A DNA stretch of 64,000 bases from Capitulum mitella (lineage: Eukaryota; Arthropoda; Thecostraca; Pollicipedomorpha; Pollicipedidae): positions 15,933,307 to 15,997,306 of the forward strand of contig CP099849.1 in the NCBI GenBank assembly GCA_030062745.1, written 5' to 3'. The notes under the pieces were generated by a model that had not been told where the DNA came from, ran no database searches, and saw only the letters and a program-made list of their open reading frames with translations. Shown here piece by piece: positions 1 to 10,893 of the stretch. The position numbers were made by a program, and so were the translations under genes. Positions within the stretch are counted from its first letter, which is position 1, and each line of letters opens with the position of its first letter.

Positions 1-578
1 TGTCAGTGGCACACCAACCTGGGACGGCGACCTGTGACATGTGACCTGTGACAGGCACACTGACCTGGGACGGTAACTTGTTGTGAAGTATGACCTGTCA
101 CCAGTGGCGCTCTGACCTGGGACGGCGACCTGTGACATGTGACCTGTGACAGGCACACTGACCTGGGACGGTAACTTGTCGTGAAGTATGACCTGTCACC
201 AGTGGTGCTTTGACCTGGGACGGTAACTTGTTGTGAAGTATGACCTGTCACCAGTGGTGCTCTGACCTGGGACGGCAACTTGTCGTGAAGTATGACCTGT
301 CACCAGTGGTGCTTTGACCTGGGACGGTAACTTGTTGTGAAGTATGACCTGTCACCAGTGGTGCTCTGACCTGGGACGGCAACTTGTCGTGAAGTATGAC
401 CTGTCACCAGTGGCGCTCTGACCTGGGACGGTAACTTGTTGTGAAGTATGACCTGTCACCAGTGGTGCTCTGACCTGGGACGGTAACTTGTCGTGAAGTA
501 TGACCTGTCACCAGTGGCGCTCTGACCTGGGACGGTAACTTGTCGTGAAGTATGACCTGTCACCAGTGGCGCTCTGAC
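1..578. repeat. 52-bp minisatellite carrying repeated splice-donor copies, at the end of SLC4 exon 9
   Basis: From about 211 to 578 the sequence is an exact 52-bp tandem repeat; the landmark TGACCTGGGACGG recurs at 211, 263, 315, 367, 419, 471 and 523, and the exon 9 boundary falls on the same phase at 575. From 1 to 210 the array is a mixed form with an extra GTGACATGTGACC-type segment. Read on the minus strand, each unit begins CCGTCCCAG-GTCAGAG (or GTCAAAG), the same bases that form the 3' end of exon 9 and its donor. The array therefore seems to have grown by tandem duplication across an exon/intron junction. It runs off the left edge, so its full length is unknown. Confidence 0.95.
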
Positions 579-785
579 CTGGGACGGTACGGCAGCCGGC
601 GGCTCGATGCGGATGGATGGATCCCACTCGCCAGGTGGCAGCACGGTGACGGCGTCCAGGAACTCGTCCACGGCCGCCAGCAGGTGGCCGCGCTTCTTGG
701 CCTTGTACGCCACGTCGTGGAACACCTCGTCGGAGAGGAGGGTGGCCATGGCGCGGCCGATCTCGTGGTAGCGCGAGATACCGCC
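579..785 (-). CDS. SLC4 anion exchanger, coding exon 9 (end of cytoplasmic domain)
   Basis: 69 codons (residues about 399-467 of the assembled product). The translation holds [20 protein letters not shown], then [19 protein letters not shown], then [18 protein letters not shown], ending AVPSQ. These are hallmark segments of the SLC4 Na+-coupled bicarbonate transporter cytoplasmic domain, which contributes to the dimer interface and to gating of the membrane domain. The acceptor is gccgtgcccag at 787-786; the donor GTCAGA begins at 578. Both boundaries are phase 0 and agree with exon 8. In the family the next exon encodes the charged linker before the first membrane helix; it lies outside the window. 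The donor sits inside the first unit of a 52-bp minisatellite, so the choice of donor is unusually ambiguous. Confidence 0.93.
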
Positions 786-1230
786 CTGGGCACGGCGACA
801 GCACGGGTCACGCCGCCGTCTCCGGCCGACCGTGGACGCCTCCACGGCACCGCTGCAGAACATCGCGGCGGGCACCTGCTCTGCTGACTATGGTCCCTTC
901 AGCGAGATCGCAACCACACCGCTGCCCTCGCTCAGTGGGGAAGAATGTTTTGCTGCTGCAATGTCTCCAGCATCCAGCGACCGAAACGACTCTAAAACCC
1001 CATACAATGACACAGCGTGCGAGGTGCATTTTTTCATTGCATTTACGCGCACGAGGTACAGCTGCTCCGAACAGTGGAAAACATTGCTCTCGGCACACGG
1101 CACCGCTCCAGATTACGGGGCGACGAGCGCGACGAAACAAGACCAGGCTGTCGCACGCCAGTCGCGGTTAGCCCCTTCCCGGTACTTGGACGACGAGCCT
1201 GTTTTGGAACAGGAGGCCGCACACACTCAC
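786..1230 (-). other. SLC4 intron 8
   Basis: Intron between exons 8 and 9, with donor GTGAGT at 1230 and acceptor CAG at 786. I see no repeat or gene inside it; the several open frames crossing it are continuations of exon frames or chance frames. Confidence 0.85.
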
Positions 1231-1416
1231 AGTAGGCCCCAGCAGCAGGAAGATGAACCGAGTGGGGACAGGAACTTCGGTCAGGTCTCCCATCAGAGAC
1301 GCCTGGCTCAGACGAATGAAGGCGGACACGGGCTTTTCCAGGAAGTCCACCTCGCCCACCAGGATGTTGGACGCCTCGGCGCCGGGCGGGATCTTCCTCA
1401 TGAACTGCAGATTCCT
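1231..1416 (-). CDS. SLC4 anion exchanger, coding exon 8 (cytoplasmic domain core)
   Basis: 62 codons (residues about 337-398). The translation runs [36 protein letters not shown] and [18 protein letters not shown]. '[17 protein letters not shown]' and '[15 protein letters not shown]' are diagnostic of the SLC4 family cytoplasmic domain (Pfam band 3 cytoplasmic type). The acceptor is ccttcctcag at 1418-1417 and the donor GTGAGT is at 1230, both phase 0. The exon joins cleanly to exon 7 (AAG/AGG) and to exon 9 (ACT/GGC). The product is an electroneutral or electrogenic plasma-membrane transporter moving Na+ with bicarbonate or carbonate, with or without chloride exchange; this fragment does not tell which. 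Confidence 0.95.
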
Positions 1417-1961
1417 CTGAGGAAGGCCCATCGACGGCAGCGTCAACGCATGGCCAGCACAAGAAAACGCTCATGCAGTACAGCTGTTTCTGGACTTTTC
1501 TCAGGCGTTGTGGGTAACAAACAGTTGTGCAAGACAGTAAAGTAGATCGGATCATCCAACGCTCCAAATGCTTTTCTTAATTCAAACGTTCTACACGATA
1601 CCTCAAGGCTACACACATCACATAATTTACTAACGATCTTTAGCAACAAAACATTTATTATCAAACGGCAGACATGATTCAACCAATATCGCACCGCTAC
1701 CAGCTTCGTCATCAGCACAAGAAATCTGAGCTGGCTTAGGACAATGCGCAAAGTAGTCGGAAAAATGTGCACAAAATTGCCTGGACCTGGAGCTCGAAAT
1801 CGTTCACGTACTGTGATAGGATGCACACGCGGACGTAAAATGTTTGGACTTGTCGGAGACTGACAGCCGCATCACAGTTAGTTACGACAGGGAACTCTGG
1901 CCAGGTGAGGACGGACAGGCCGTCCGGCTGGTCTGGCAGAGACCGACGGCGCAGGGCTCAC
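1417..1961 (-). other. SLC4 intron 7
   Basis: Between donor GTGAGC at 1961 and the exon 8 acceptor. AT-rich and without a recognisable repeat or gene. Confidence 0.8.
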
Positions 1962-2071
1962 CTTGGCCAGGTCCATGGTGCTGCCGTTGACGTGTCCGTT
2001 CGAGTCGGGCAGCGAGATGCCGCTGGGGCTGATGTGCAAATCGCCGGCCGTTTCACCGGCCGTGGCCGCGC
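1962..2071 (-). CDS. SLC4 anion exchanger, coding exon 7 (variable linker)
   Basis: About 36 codons (residues about 300-336) after completing a split codon from exon 6. The readable part is AGETAGDLHISPSGISLP, then DSNGHVNGSTMDLAK. This corresponds to the variable, Ser/Gly/Asn-rich loop that SLC4 proteins carry between the STSK segment and the FMKKIP segment, so identity rests on position and phase rather than sequence. The donor GTGAGC at 1961 is clear. The acceptor is not: TTCGCAG ending at 2072 is chosen, but CAG ending at 2099 (exon start 2098) or an AG ending at 2102 also keep the frame and would add 9-10 residues. The upstream pyrimidine tract is a CCG trinucleotide repeat, which is unusual for an acceptor. 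Confidence 0.75.
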
Positions 2072-2103
2072 CTGCGAAGGTTTCGATACGTCGAAGCGCT
2101 GCT

Positions 2104-2193
2104 CGGCGGCGGCGGTGGCGGCGGCGGCGGCGGCGACGGCGGCGGTGACGGCGGTGGTGATGGCGGCGGCAGAGGCGGCAGCGGAGGCGGCAG
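2104..2193. repeat. GGC/CCG trinucleotide tract at exon 7 acceptor
   Basis: An imperfect GGC repeat on the plus strand (interrupted by GGT, GAC and GCA triplets) lies immediately upstream, in transcript sense, of SLC4 exon 7. In transcript sense it reads as CCG/CCA repeats and occupies the place of the polypyrimidine tract. Confidence 0.9.
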
Positions 2194-3130
2194 AAGTGCA
2201 GGGAGACAGGCGGCAGACACGGAGGGAGAGCCAGAGAAATAGCACACAACAGAGTTAGTGCTTGCCAAACACCATCCACGACCGGAGGTGAACTAAGAAG
2301 AAACCAAAAGAAATCAGCAACTGAGAAAAAGTGCAGATTCAGAACCACAGCACGACAAAGTATACCCAGGGCTGCTGAGCTAAAGCTACCGAAATGCTGA
2401 ACAGGCTCAAAAGCATGCACTTATGTAACAGCACGAGTCAGTTCATAGACTTTATGGAGCTACAGGGTACAACGCTCCAAACCAAACGACAGGTCGATTT
2501 AATGTTAGGTGTATGTGAAGCTGGGTCCGTGTCTAAGCCCTGGAGCTGTGCGCAGGCGACGAGGCCGCCGGGCGTCCGTCTGGCCGGCCAGCGGCAGGGT
2601 GCGACAGGCAGCTGGCGGCGCGGACGTGCGGCAGTCGACAGACAAGACGGCGGGCCGACACAACACACAGACAGCCGACGCTACACCGGACGGACAGGTG
2701 CCGCGCACACAGGGCGTCAGCGGCGTCAGTCGACCAGCCAGCGGGGACCGGGCGCCGGCCGGTCCGACGGAGTCAGCGACACCGCCCGCTGGTGGCGCCA
2801 TCCCCCGAGCAGGCAGCAAAGCTTAACGGTCTCGCCCACGGCTACCGTACGGAGCAGCCCCCGATAACCGCCGCACGGCACAGCTGTCTGTGCGCGTCAC
2901 GGCCAGTGCCGGTGTCAGGACAGGTGCCGAACAGCACAGCGGCCCATGCAGCTACAGGACGGTGCAGCTGCGAGGAGGGCGGCGCGGCCCGGCAGGGTCG
3001 GCAGCGGCGCGGCCGGGCCGGCCGGCGCCGTCCAGCCTCGGAGCAAGGGCCGCCAGTCGTGACAATGCGCCGAAAGCGGGCTGCGGAGGCGTGAGTGACG
3101 GACCGAGACCAGCGCCGGCCAGCACACTGA

Positions 3131-3280
3131 GCGGACTCTGGTTACCAGAGGGCAGGTGTGGACCCTCCGCAGATCAGTGGTCAGACTCCAGTTACCAGAG
3201 AGCAAATGTGTTCCTTCCAGAGATCAGTGAGCCGACGCAGGCTACCAGAGAGCAAACGTGGTCCCTCCAGAGTTCTTAAA
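3131..3280. repeat. 50-bp tandem triplicate
   Basis: Three diverged units; the landmark GNTACCAGAG occurs at 3141, 3191 and 3241, exactly 50 bp apart, followed by a shared segment ending in CAGATCAGTG or a variant. Confidence 0.85.
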
Positions 3281-6200
3281 AATGTTGCGGGTGAACAGCG
3301 ACCGATTCGAAAAGATTCTTGCCATTTCCCTTCGTTAATATAGTTCTCATCGGTGTTCAAACGAAAAAAACCTGCTGCACCGCTAACTCTCAAAATGTGA
3401 CGCTCGTGAACCACAAAAAATGGTCCAACGGTACCAACGGCTGCACTAAGGGTCCTACAGCCCAGCCTGCGCACACAGCTTATCCAAATACCAGAGCCGC
3501 TGGCCTCAAGATGTACATTTACGGAAACTGTAGATACATGTGAAGTCGGGTTCGCTAAAAGACATCGCATCTGTAATAACAACACAGCCTCGTCATCCAC
3601 CAAATAGCCGACACTGCTGCGTGGGCCACTTCTTATTTAGAGACAAAATATGTTGGGTCTTCCGTGTCGACACATATTTTGTCAGGGCTAGTGGACTATA
3701 TGCCACAGTTACGGATATGCGCCAAAGTCTTTGTCTTAATTTAGCAGGGTGGCACAGTAGCGCCGACTAGGGTGTTCCCAGGCCACACATGTATTCATTT
3801 CTTTTTCCATGTTGATTTTTTGGGACGTTAAGTCTGGCAATATTCAAACTGTCCGTTGAACAGCGTCAGAAAGCGTTCCGACGAAGCCCTCGAGGCCTGG
3901 ACAGCTGACCAGACCGAGGTCAGTCACTTGGACATGGTGTTAGCCTGATAGCGGCATACTAGACCACAGAGCAAAGCAGGACGGACAGAATACACGACTA
4001 CGATGCAGACCATGCGCCACTGAGACCGACGGCACGTGTAATCGTCTGTCTGGCAGGGTGGCGGACCGGCAGGTTACAGGACGCACTCATGGCAGCCGGG
4101 ACTTGGTACGGACAGGCCAGTACAGTTTCCAACACATTCCATTTGACCATACTGATCCCAATGACTTTTCATGCGAATAGCAAAACAACATCAAGAATTC
4201 AGCAAGTTTCGAACCCAATAAAGTAGCAATTAAGCTGCACTGACATGAAGCATCACTGAGCTAGTTGGGTTCCAGAATTTTCTTTTGGCATGGCATGCTT
4301 GTCTACCGTAAAGGGAGCAACAATATGACCTTGATGCATCCCGCTAGATTTCATAACGATACACTGAGGAAAAGATGGTTACACTTTTGAGGCCCCGCTT
4401 TTAAAGAGTCCTTGAAGCGGTCGGCCGGCATGCGGTGACAGAATCGTTTACCCGGTCAGTACCGCAGACCTTGGGCGTCAACAGGAAGGGACTGGGCTGG
4501 GAAGAGGGCGGGGCAAACGAAGCCCTGACACGACATAGCTGTACTTTGTTCAGGGCGACAAAGAGCGAAGAACAATACATCGACTGTGCCGTGAAGCACC
4601 TTTGAGGTCGCTCCTTACTTTTTCAGCAACTCAGGCAACATAAAAAAGTGTTTAGTCTGCACGCCACTGGAAGGGGGGGGGGAGGGGGCAGGGCGTACCC
4701 TCAAAGCAGACAAAGTTTCCTGGATGGCCCGGTTCAATTTTGAGGACTTATAGTGGCAGGCGGTTGGCCTTGTCCTGAAGTCCGAGAACGAGGAATTCAA
4801 GAAACTTAGACAGGTCATACGTGACTGAATAACCACTAACTGGCCACACACGATGTATTTCAAGGTACGGGAGCGTGTTTACGGTTCACGGCTGTCTCCA
4901 AATACCACCATTCAGCACAGTTAAGAAACCAGCAACCCACTTTTCACAAAATGAGTTTTCCCTTTGAGCTGAAGATAATAAAAGCGAGACAGGCCATTTC
5001 CGCGTTTTAATGTTACGCACTGGACTATGGCGTCCCATTAAAAACGTAGCTTTCCGTCCGTTGCGGGCAGGGCAGTCAGAGGAAAATGCATGGGCGATTG
5101 CTGGCATGTCAGTCCCACGTGTAAAGCTACCCGTGAAAGCATCGGGATGGCATCTAGCCGTTTAAGCAGGCCGACTTCACAGAGATAGCTCACTCTAGGG
5201 CTTCACATGACTCCAGCCCTTCAACCAAGCATCACGGAAAGGATGGCGGTTAAGGTGGAAGGGTTCAGCTACGCAGTCAGGAAGAGACGGGCGGGACAGG
5301 ATGAGGCCACGGCAGGGAGGGCAGACGGGTCGTCGGGGGAGGGCGGCAGGACGGAGCTGTACCGCGGTCGGGGGGTGAGCGCGGATTATGGGTCGCTGGC
5401 CGGTTACCAGGCACGTTCAGGTGTGTGCCGTATTTTCCGGTGTGGTCAGCCGACTTTGGCCCGGCCGTGTGGCTCGGCTCGCCGCCACCCTCGTGATCTA
5501 GGAGAGACACGACACTGGTCAGAGGCGGCCGGCCGCCAGCCGCCGCACACGCTCACACGCAGCCGCACTAGCTACACAACTCGCCGGAAACCATTCGCCA
5601 CCGAAAGCCGACGCGCGGGCGCACGGGAAGGGGGGGGGGGGTACAAAGGGGAATGGGACTCATAGGAAGGGACAAACGGGAGATGGGCCTGGAATTAAGG
5701 CGCGTGGTTCTCTGAGTCGGGATAATTCGTAGGCGAGGATAGGCATTCTTTTCGAAGAACAAAGCAGAAAAGGTGAGGTCCACGGCTTAACCAAATAATC
5801 GGCCCGAAAAGTATTCCACAGGTCAGGTCCGACAGTAAAGGTACCAAAAAGGAAAAGAAAAACGTATTGCCAGAAATCTTAGGGTTTCACTGGAGCACAT
5901 GTGCGCACATCACACAAGAACTCATCATTCCGGCGCAAATTTACCCCAACAAAAGGATTATGCTTCCGCACAGGACTGGCGGGAATGTAAAAACCATAAA
6001 TGTTGGGCAAAACACAGGAAGCTCGCAGCATATTGGATGGTTAATGATTCGTTCGGGACATCCACATAACTAACAGAGGGTTGAAGTTCCTGCCTACGTA
6101 GCAGAGTCCCCGAGAATTTTCATTACTTCTGACGAATTTTTTCAAATGTCGCAAAATTGCTAAATCAACTTCTGGCTAGCAAACCGACCATAGTAGCAAC

Positions 6201-7673
6201 TAGGTGAAGCGATCCATGGCAGGGTAATCCGGAAATGACTGGTTAACGACCAGAAAATACGCATTCAATGGTTACAAGTAGAAACGATGTACAAGATTTC
6301 GACACACCGTAACCCTTGTAACTGCTTATGATGCCAAATAACCGTAAAATCTCCAGAAATCAATGACTGCGCTCGCTCCGATCCTCTGCACTCTTAAATC
6401 TGTTGTTTTGTGCATAAACAACGAAAACTATGGAGTTCTACTCCCGACCTACGCTCTACGCTTCACAGTACAGGCAGTGTTTGGTGTACATCCTGGAGGT
6501 GTGTTTTCTCCCTGTGCTGTAACGACGGGTCTGTTACTGGCACACGACGGTGCAACCGGGAATCTACTTGGCGCTCCGTATCGGGACGACGTCAGCGCCG
6601 CCTACATCGAACGCCGGGTACCTGTCGCAGAGAGCAGCGACAGCGGGAGAAGCGCACGCAGCTGAACACCGTGCTCCAGCGCCAGCTGGGAACACCAGCT
6701 GCTGCGGCGGCTCGTGCATGGCGAGAGCGCGCCCACGGCTGCGCCGCACACGGGCCACCGTCAGCTATCAGAGCGTGGCACGGCAGTGTGACAATGAACA
6801 GCACGTGGCAGAGCCGCGTGACGCCAGCGCGATGGAACGTGACGGCGCCGGTCGACGCCACGGAGCGCAGCTGTTGCAGAGCCAGCCGCGGACACATGAG
6901 ACGAGCTCACACAGCCGCGGCACTGCAGTGTCCAGGCGGCCGGACTCCGGACAGTCGGTCACAGCCTCCAGCCAGTCATGCCAGCGCCAGCCACACGCAC
7001 AGCCAGCCAATGACGGCACAGCAAACCAAGATCAAACGGCGCCACCAAAACAAAGCCTCTCGGCCGTAAAACTGGGTCATGCAACCGGTCGCAACGCAAA
7101 ACAGGGCTGCGGAAGACGGAGAAACTATATAACGAATCAGGGCATGGATGTTCAAAAACAACACTGCAGGACAAAAAGAGTCACGTGGGCGGAATGGAAA
7201 ATACAAAGCAGCCAACTTAACAACTGAACGCTTCATTGTCGTGCATAGACCATACTGGGGTGGGGCGAGCCGGACGTTTGATTCGTTTACAGGTACGTGC
7301 GGCGCGTGACGATGCCTGGCCCTCCGTCGCCGCTGTAAACGCGACCCCGAACTGACACAGTCACAGTCTCAGTCCAGAGCCGCAACCGAGCCGAGCACGG
7401 AACAGCGGCGCCACCGCCCAGCCGGCGGCGCCCCACACGACGCATCACGGACGAGACAAAGCGGCCAGAGGTGCTGCAGCACGGCCGAACGGCCGCACCG
7501 GGCCGCTCCGACCCCGACACGGGCCGCGCCCTCGGCTCACAACGGGAGACGGCAGCAGCGCCAGCACCCCGGCGGTGCAGCCGGGAGGTCGGCAGGGCCG
7601 TCCGGCCGAGTCGGGCGGCGCGCGCTCCCTGAGCTGGAGGAGGAGCGGCCAGTCTTCCTGGCGCAGTACGTAC

Positions 7674-7818
7674 TCTTTGAAGTGGAGTAGGAGCGGCCGA
7701 TCTCCGCCAGGGAGCGGATCAGCGGCAGTCTGGCGACGCCGGACCCGGTGCCGTCCTCCCTCGACTTCTTCGTCTTCTCGTGGAGGTGTTTGTGTCTGCG
7801 CAGCATGGCGTCCCGGAA
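7674..7818 (-). CDS. SLC4 anion exchanger, coding exon 6
   Basis: 48 codons plus one base (residues about 252-299). The translation starts FRDAMLRRHKHLHEKTKK and contains LPLIRSLAEIGRSYSTSK. Related SLC4 Na+-bicarbonate transporters have a 'R(D/E)ALL(K/R)RH(K/H)H' segment followed by 'RSLADIG(R/K)S', a regulatory linker with phosphorylatable serines. The acceptor is tgatcgctag at 7820-7819 (phase 0) and the donor GTACGT is at 7673 (phase 1), matching exons 5 and 7. The exon is GC-rich like the other coding exons. Confidence 0.92.
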
Positions 7819-8584
7819 CTAGCGATCACACAAGAGTGTCACAGAGTGGCGCAGACGCAACGAGAACGGTCTCCCGTCAGCTGCTTTTCACCGCACGGAT
7901 AACGCCGACCGCGGACGGATGCATCGCATGGGTACAGTGGACACATTGAGACATGTGAATACGGGACTGGGTACAGAAAGGAATACCTGTTATCACGCCG
8001 CACATGTTCACAACTGCCGGCATTACATGCGCCGAAAAGGGCTGCGAACAATAACTCAAGCATGAAGACCAATTCGTTAGGGGCAGTAGAGGTAGGACAG
8101 AATAAACACAACATTCTGACCACAAGGGAATGGTTGAAATATAGGGTGTTGGATAGAACTACTGGGATTTCTAAATGAGACCTTGATGTATGATTGCTTG
8201 GGAAATGTTTTGCATTTCCTACAGCATAATTAGAGTGTCAATGAAGTAAAAATAACAAAATGCAAGTATAACTGAAGAATTATGGTCAGTTTCGCACGGA
8301 CTAAATTTAGCGACGAGGCCGCAGGGCATGTACGCAATCCACACCAGTTCTGTGGTAGAATGTCGGCTTTTTTATCAAAGAGGCGCATTGGGGCAATAAA
8401 AACATCGTACAAACTTTCGTATCATATCGGAAACCAATCTGATGACATCACGTGACTTTTGCGGCCCCAGTTTTTCCTGGAGGACGACGACGTCTCGCGT
8501 TTCAGGATGCTCCAACAGCCTTTTTCTTCCATTAGCCAACAGCCCGTCTGTACTGCGCGTTGGATGCTCCGCAGAGGTCAGTAC
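7819..8584 (-). other. SLC4 intron 5
   Basis: Short intron between exons 5 and 6. The exon 5 frame stays open for about 70 further codons past its donor, down to about 8375, and looks protein-like, but the family alignment resumes only in exon 6, so this part is read as intron. Confidence 0.8.
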
Positions 8585-8804
8585 CTGTTCCCGCTTGTCG
8601 TAGGTGAGTGTGCCCGCGTTGATGAAGTTGTCCAGCAGGAGGTCAGCGATGTGCTCCAGCGAGCTGGCCTCCATGTCCAGCATGACCGTGCCGTTCAGAA
8701 GCAGCGACCTCAGCTCGAACAGAGAGTGCAGCGACAGCGTGCCCACGTGAGGCTTTGACCAGCGGTTGCCGCCCTCCTCCACGTCTTCCTCAAACTTCAC
8801 CCAT
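8585..8804 (-). CDS. SLC4 anion exchanger, coding exon 5 (cytoplasmic domain core)
   Basis: One base plus 73 codons (residues about 178-251). The translation contains WVKFEEDVEEGGNRWSKPHV, then GTLSLHSLFELRSLLLNGTV, then LDMEASSLEHIADLLLDNFI and ends GTLTYDKREQ. This is the most conserved block of the SLC4 cytoplasmic domain and fixes the family. The acceptor CCGTCAG at 8806-8805 completes the split Arg codon begun in exon 4 (AG/A). The donor is CAG-GTACTG with GT at 8584. The frame continues past this donor, but ending at Gln joins smoothly to FRDAMLRRHKH in exon 6 as expected. Confidence 0.95.
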
Positions 8805-10765
8805 CTGACGGAGGCGGCGGCGATGGTCATGGGTCTGCGCTCACCACTAGTCGCCACCATGGCACGACCTCATCACACGGGATCACGGCAAATATTGAGG
8901 GGAACCCTTACAAAACTCTGACTAGAACCCCTTGTCCTTCTCCAATTCTGAAAAATAAAGGCCCAGTTTTAAGCAAACCGCCCAATCTCAGGTTGGGAAA
9001 GACAAAAAGAGCATCTAACTGTGAAAAACATGGAAATCACATAAATGTTTAATCAACAGCGTTATAAGAAGGGAGCTTGGCAAGGTGTTGTACAGGGGGT
9101 GCATGACAATGGACTTCTGGTGCGGAAATTAAATTTGCTTGAAAACAACTTAACTGGAATTTTTTGGGACTTTTATTTAAAATATGTTATTCAGTGACAT
9201 TTCATTGAGGTTTTGCTGCTCAAAATTTAGCTGAAACACAGATTTGTATAATGCATTGAAATGCATACACCTGTTTTTAGAGGTTCTGACGCCACATGTA
9301 GGCAAACGATGCATTTGTTAAGTACGGATATGCATTTGTCTCTATGGCTTTGCTGCCCACAAGGTATGGAGACACATGGCCCATGGACACTTTTACTACA
9401 CCTTCGTCAACGTGTTGACCTTGTTTTGTAAGCTGGTGATGGTAGTGCGTCCCACCGTATCGCAGTGCAACCCGGTGTTTACACCTAGGTCATGCATGCT
9501 TGGAAGCATAGCGAGCGCTTTTTCGTTTACGGTCCTCCACCGCCATCACCGACATGTGGTGTCGCTTCAGAATTCGCTCTGAGACGGCCTTTTTCCGAGT
9601 CTAAGCTTAAAGATGACATAAAACAAAAGACAATGACCTCGGAGGCGAAAATGACCGGAAAATTTGGAACCAGTAAAAGTCATATTCTGAAATCCAGTCC
9701 TGGTCCAGTTCAACCCAGAAGCCCATTACCACTTGCCACTTGAAGCCCATTGCCACTTGCCCATTACCACTTGACGATTAGTTTTACCATTCATTGGTTA
9801 GGCCTTCTGAGTTAATAAAAACCTTCTTGACCCTTAACGTATGAAAATCGTGGCGTTTAGGAAAACCTTGGCCGCGTATCTGATCACAGTGGTATGTTCT
9901 AGCAATGCATGCGTAATTAATGGGGTCCGCTGGGAACACTCTTATCTATAACATTTGCCTCAACAAATCATTTGGTACCTTCTGCGCTGACAATCCAAAA
10001 CTTCAGAACATCAAAAGTCCAAAAACTTGAACCTCAAAGGCTTCATTCCTTTGTTTCCAGACGACTACGTGAACTCACCACATCATGGAAAAACGTGAGC
10101 TACAGTAACGGAAAGTGACCAAAAATGTAACGGTCCCGGTCACAAAGAGAAGCCATGCTGAAACGTCAAAAATACGGACAAAAAGATTCACTTGGACGAA
10201 ACCCCACGAAGAGCTGACTCACAGGCTAAAACCGACCAGACGATGTCGCTTATGACCGGTTATGAGAGACCAGTCGCCTCTAAGCCTTGCATGCCGGCAT
10301 TTTCCGCATTACCGTATAATACCCGGGGAGTAATCCCTCCAGGCAGAGGCAGAACTGCCACGGCAGCCCAAAACCGACCCACTCTCCCAGGGACCGGAGG
10401 TGGTAACGACCCCCCGCCAAAAGACCCGCATCAAGTTCATAGGAAACAACTTTAACTAGCAGTCTTTTGTGGAAGTCCAGTCAATAACACGCTGTCGCTC
10501 CGCATGCGACGCCGAGCAGACGACCGGGCGAGTCTATCAAGAACAGAGTCCGCAAGACGGGAAACACAAATCACTCTGTTCCGTCTGTGCCTGCCGCTGT
10601 ACCTCAGCGACTGAACATCGCCCTGCACCTCAACAGGATCCCCAGCTGAGAGCAGTAACGGGGTCCATCGCCAGCAGACTGCGTCACCCTGCGATGCTGT
10701 CAGTATTTCTGGCGCTAGTCTTCAGGGCGGCGGGACAGCCGTCTCGGGAGACAGCTGTTACACAC
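8805..10765 (-). other. SLC4 intron 4
   Basis: Donor GTGTGT at 10765, acceptor CAG at 8805. AT-rich, with no gene or clear repeat seen. Confidence 0.8.
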
Positions 10766-10893
10766 CTGGCGGTTTCCTTCCACTCCATCTCGCCGCCGTC
10801 CACTTCGCAGAGGGTTTCCATCTCGGAGAAGAGAGGGTGCGGCTCCAGGCCGCTTCCCTCGGCATCCTCTTCGCCCAAGATAAACTGCACACG
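10766..10893 (-). CDS. SLC4 anion exchanger, coding exon 4
   Basis: 42 codons plus two bases (residues about 136-178). The translation starts RVQFILGEEDAEGSGLEPHP, continues LFSEMETLCEVDGGEMEWKETA and ends in a split Arg codon. '(R)VQFILGxED', 'PHxLFxEM' and 'EMEWKETARW' are characteristic of the Na+-coupled SLC4 branch. The acceptor ccaccgtctcag at 10895-10894 is phase 0 and joins to the DGQ end of exon 3, giving the usual QRVQFILG. The donor is GCCAG-GTGTGT at 10765. Confidence 0.94.

Larger units (their letters stand above)
2072..7673 (-). other. SLC4 intron 6 (5.6 kb)
   Basis: Runs from donor GTACGT at 7673 to the exon 7 acceptor. It contains the GGC tract, a 50-bp triplicate at 3131-3280, GC-rich stretches at about 2.5-3.1, 5.3-5.6 and 6.6-7.6 kb, and poly(G) runs at 4673-4682 and 5630-5641. 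The long open frames near 6.4-7.2 kb lie in GC-rich DNA, are Arg/Ala/Ser rich and resemble no family I know; I treat them as chance frames. Confidence 0.75.

Noticed and set aside
1-578. CRISPR-like array
   Set aside because: The units are direct tandem copies without unique spacers, in a eukaryotic intron.
6410-7227. Overlapping 219- and 225-codon plus-strand frames
   Set aside because: They lie within SLC4 intron 6 on the opposite strand, in GC-rich DNA, and have no recognisable domain.
8375-8584. Continuation of the SLC4 exon 5 frame for about 70 codons past GTACTG
   Set aside because: Family alignment and phase both support a donor at 8584 joining to exon 6; the extension has no counterpart in the family.
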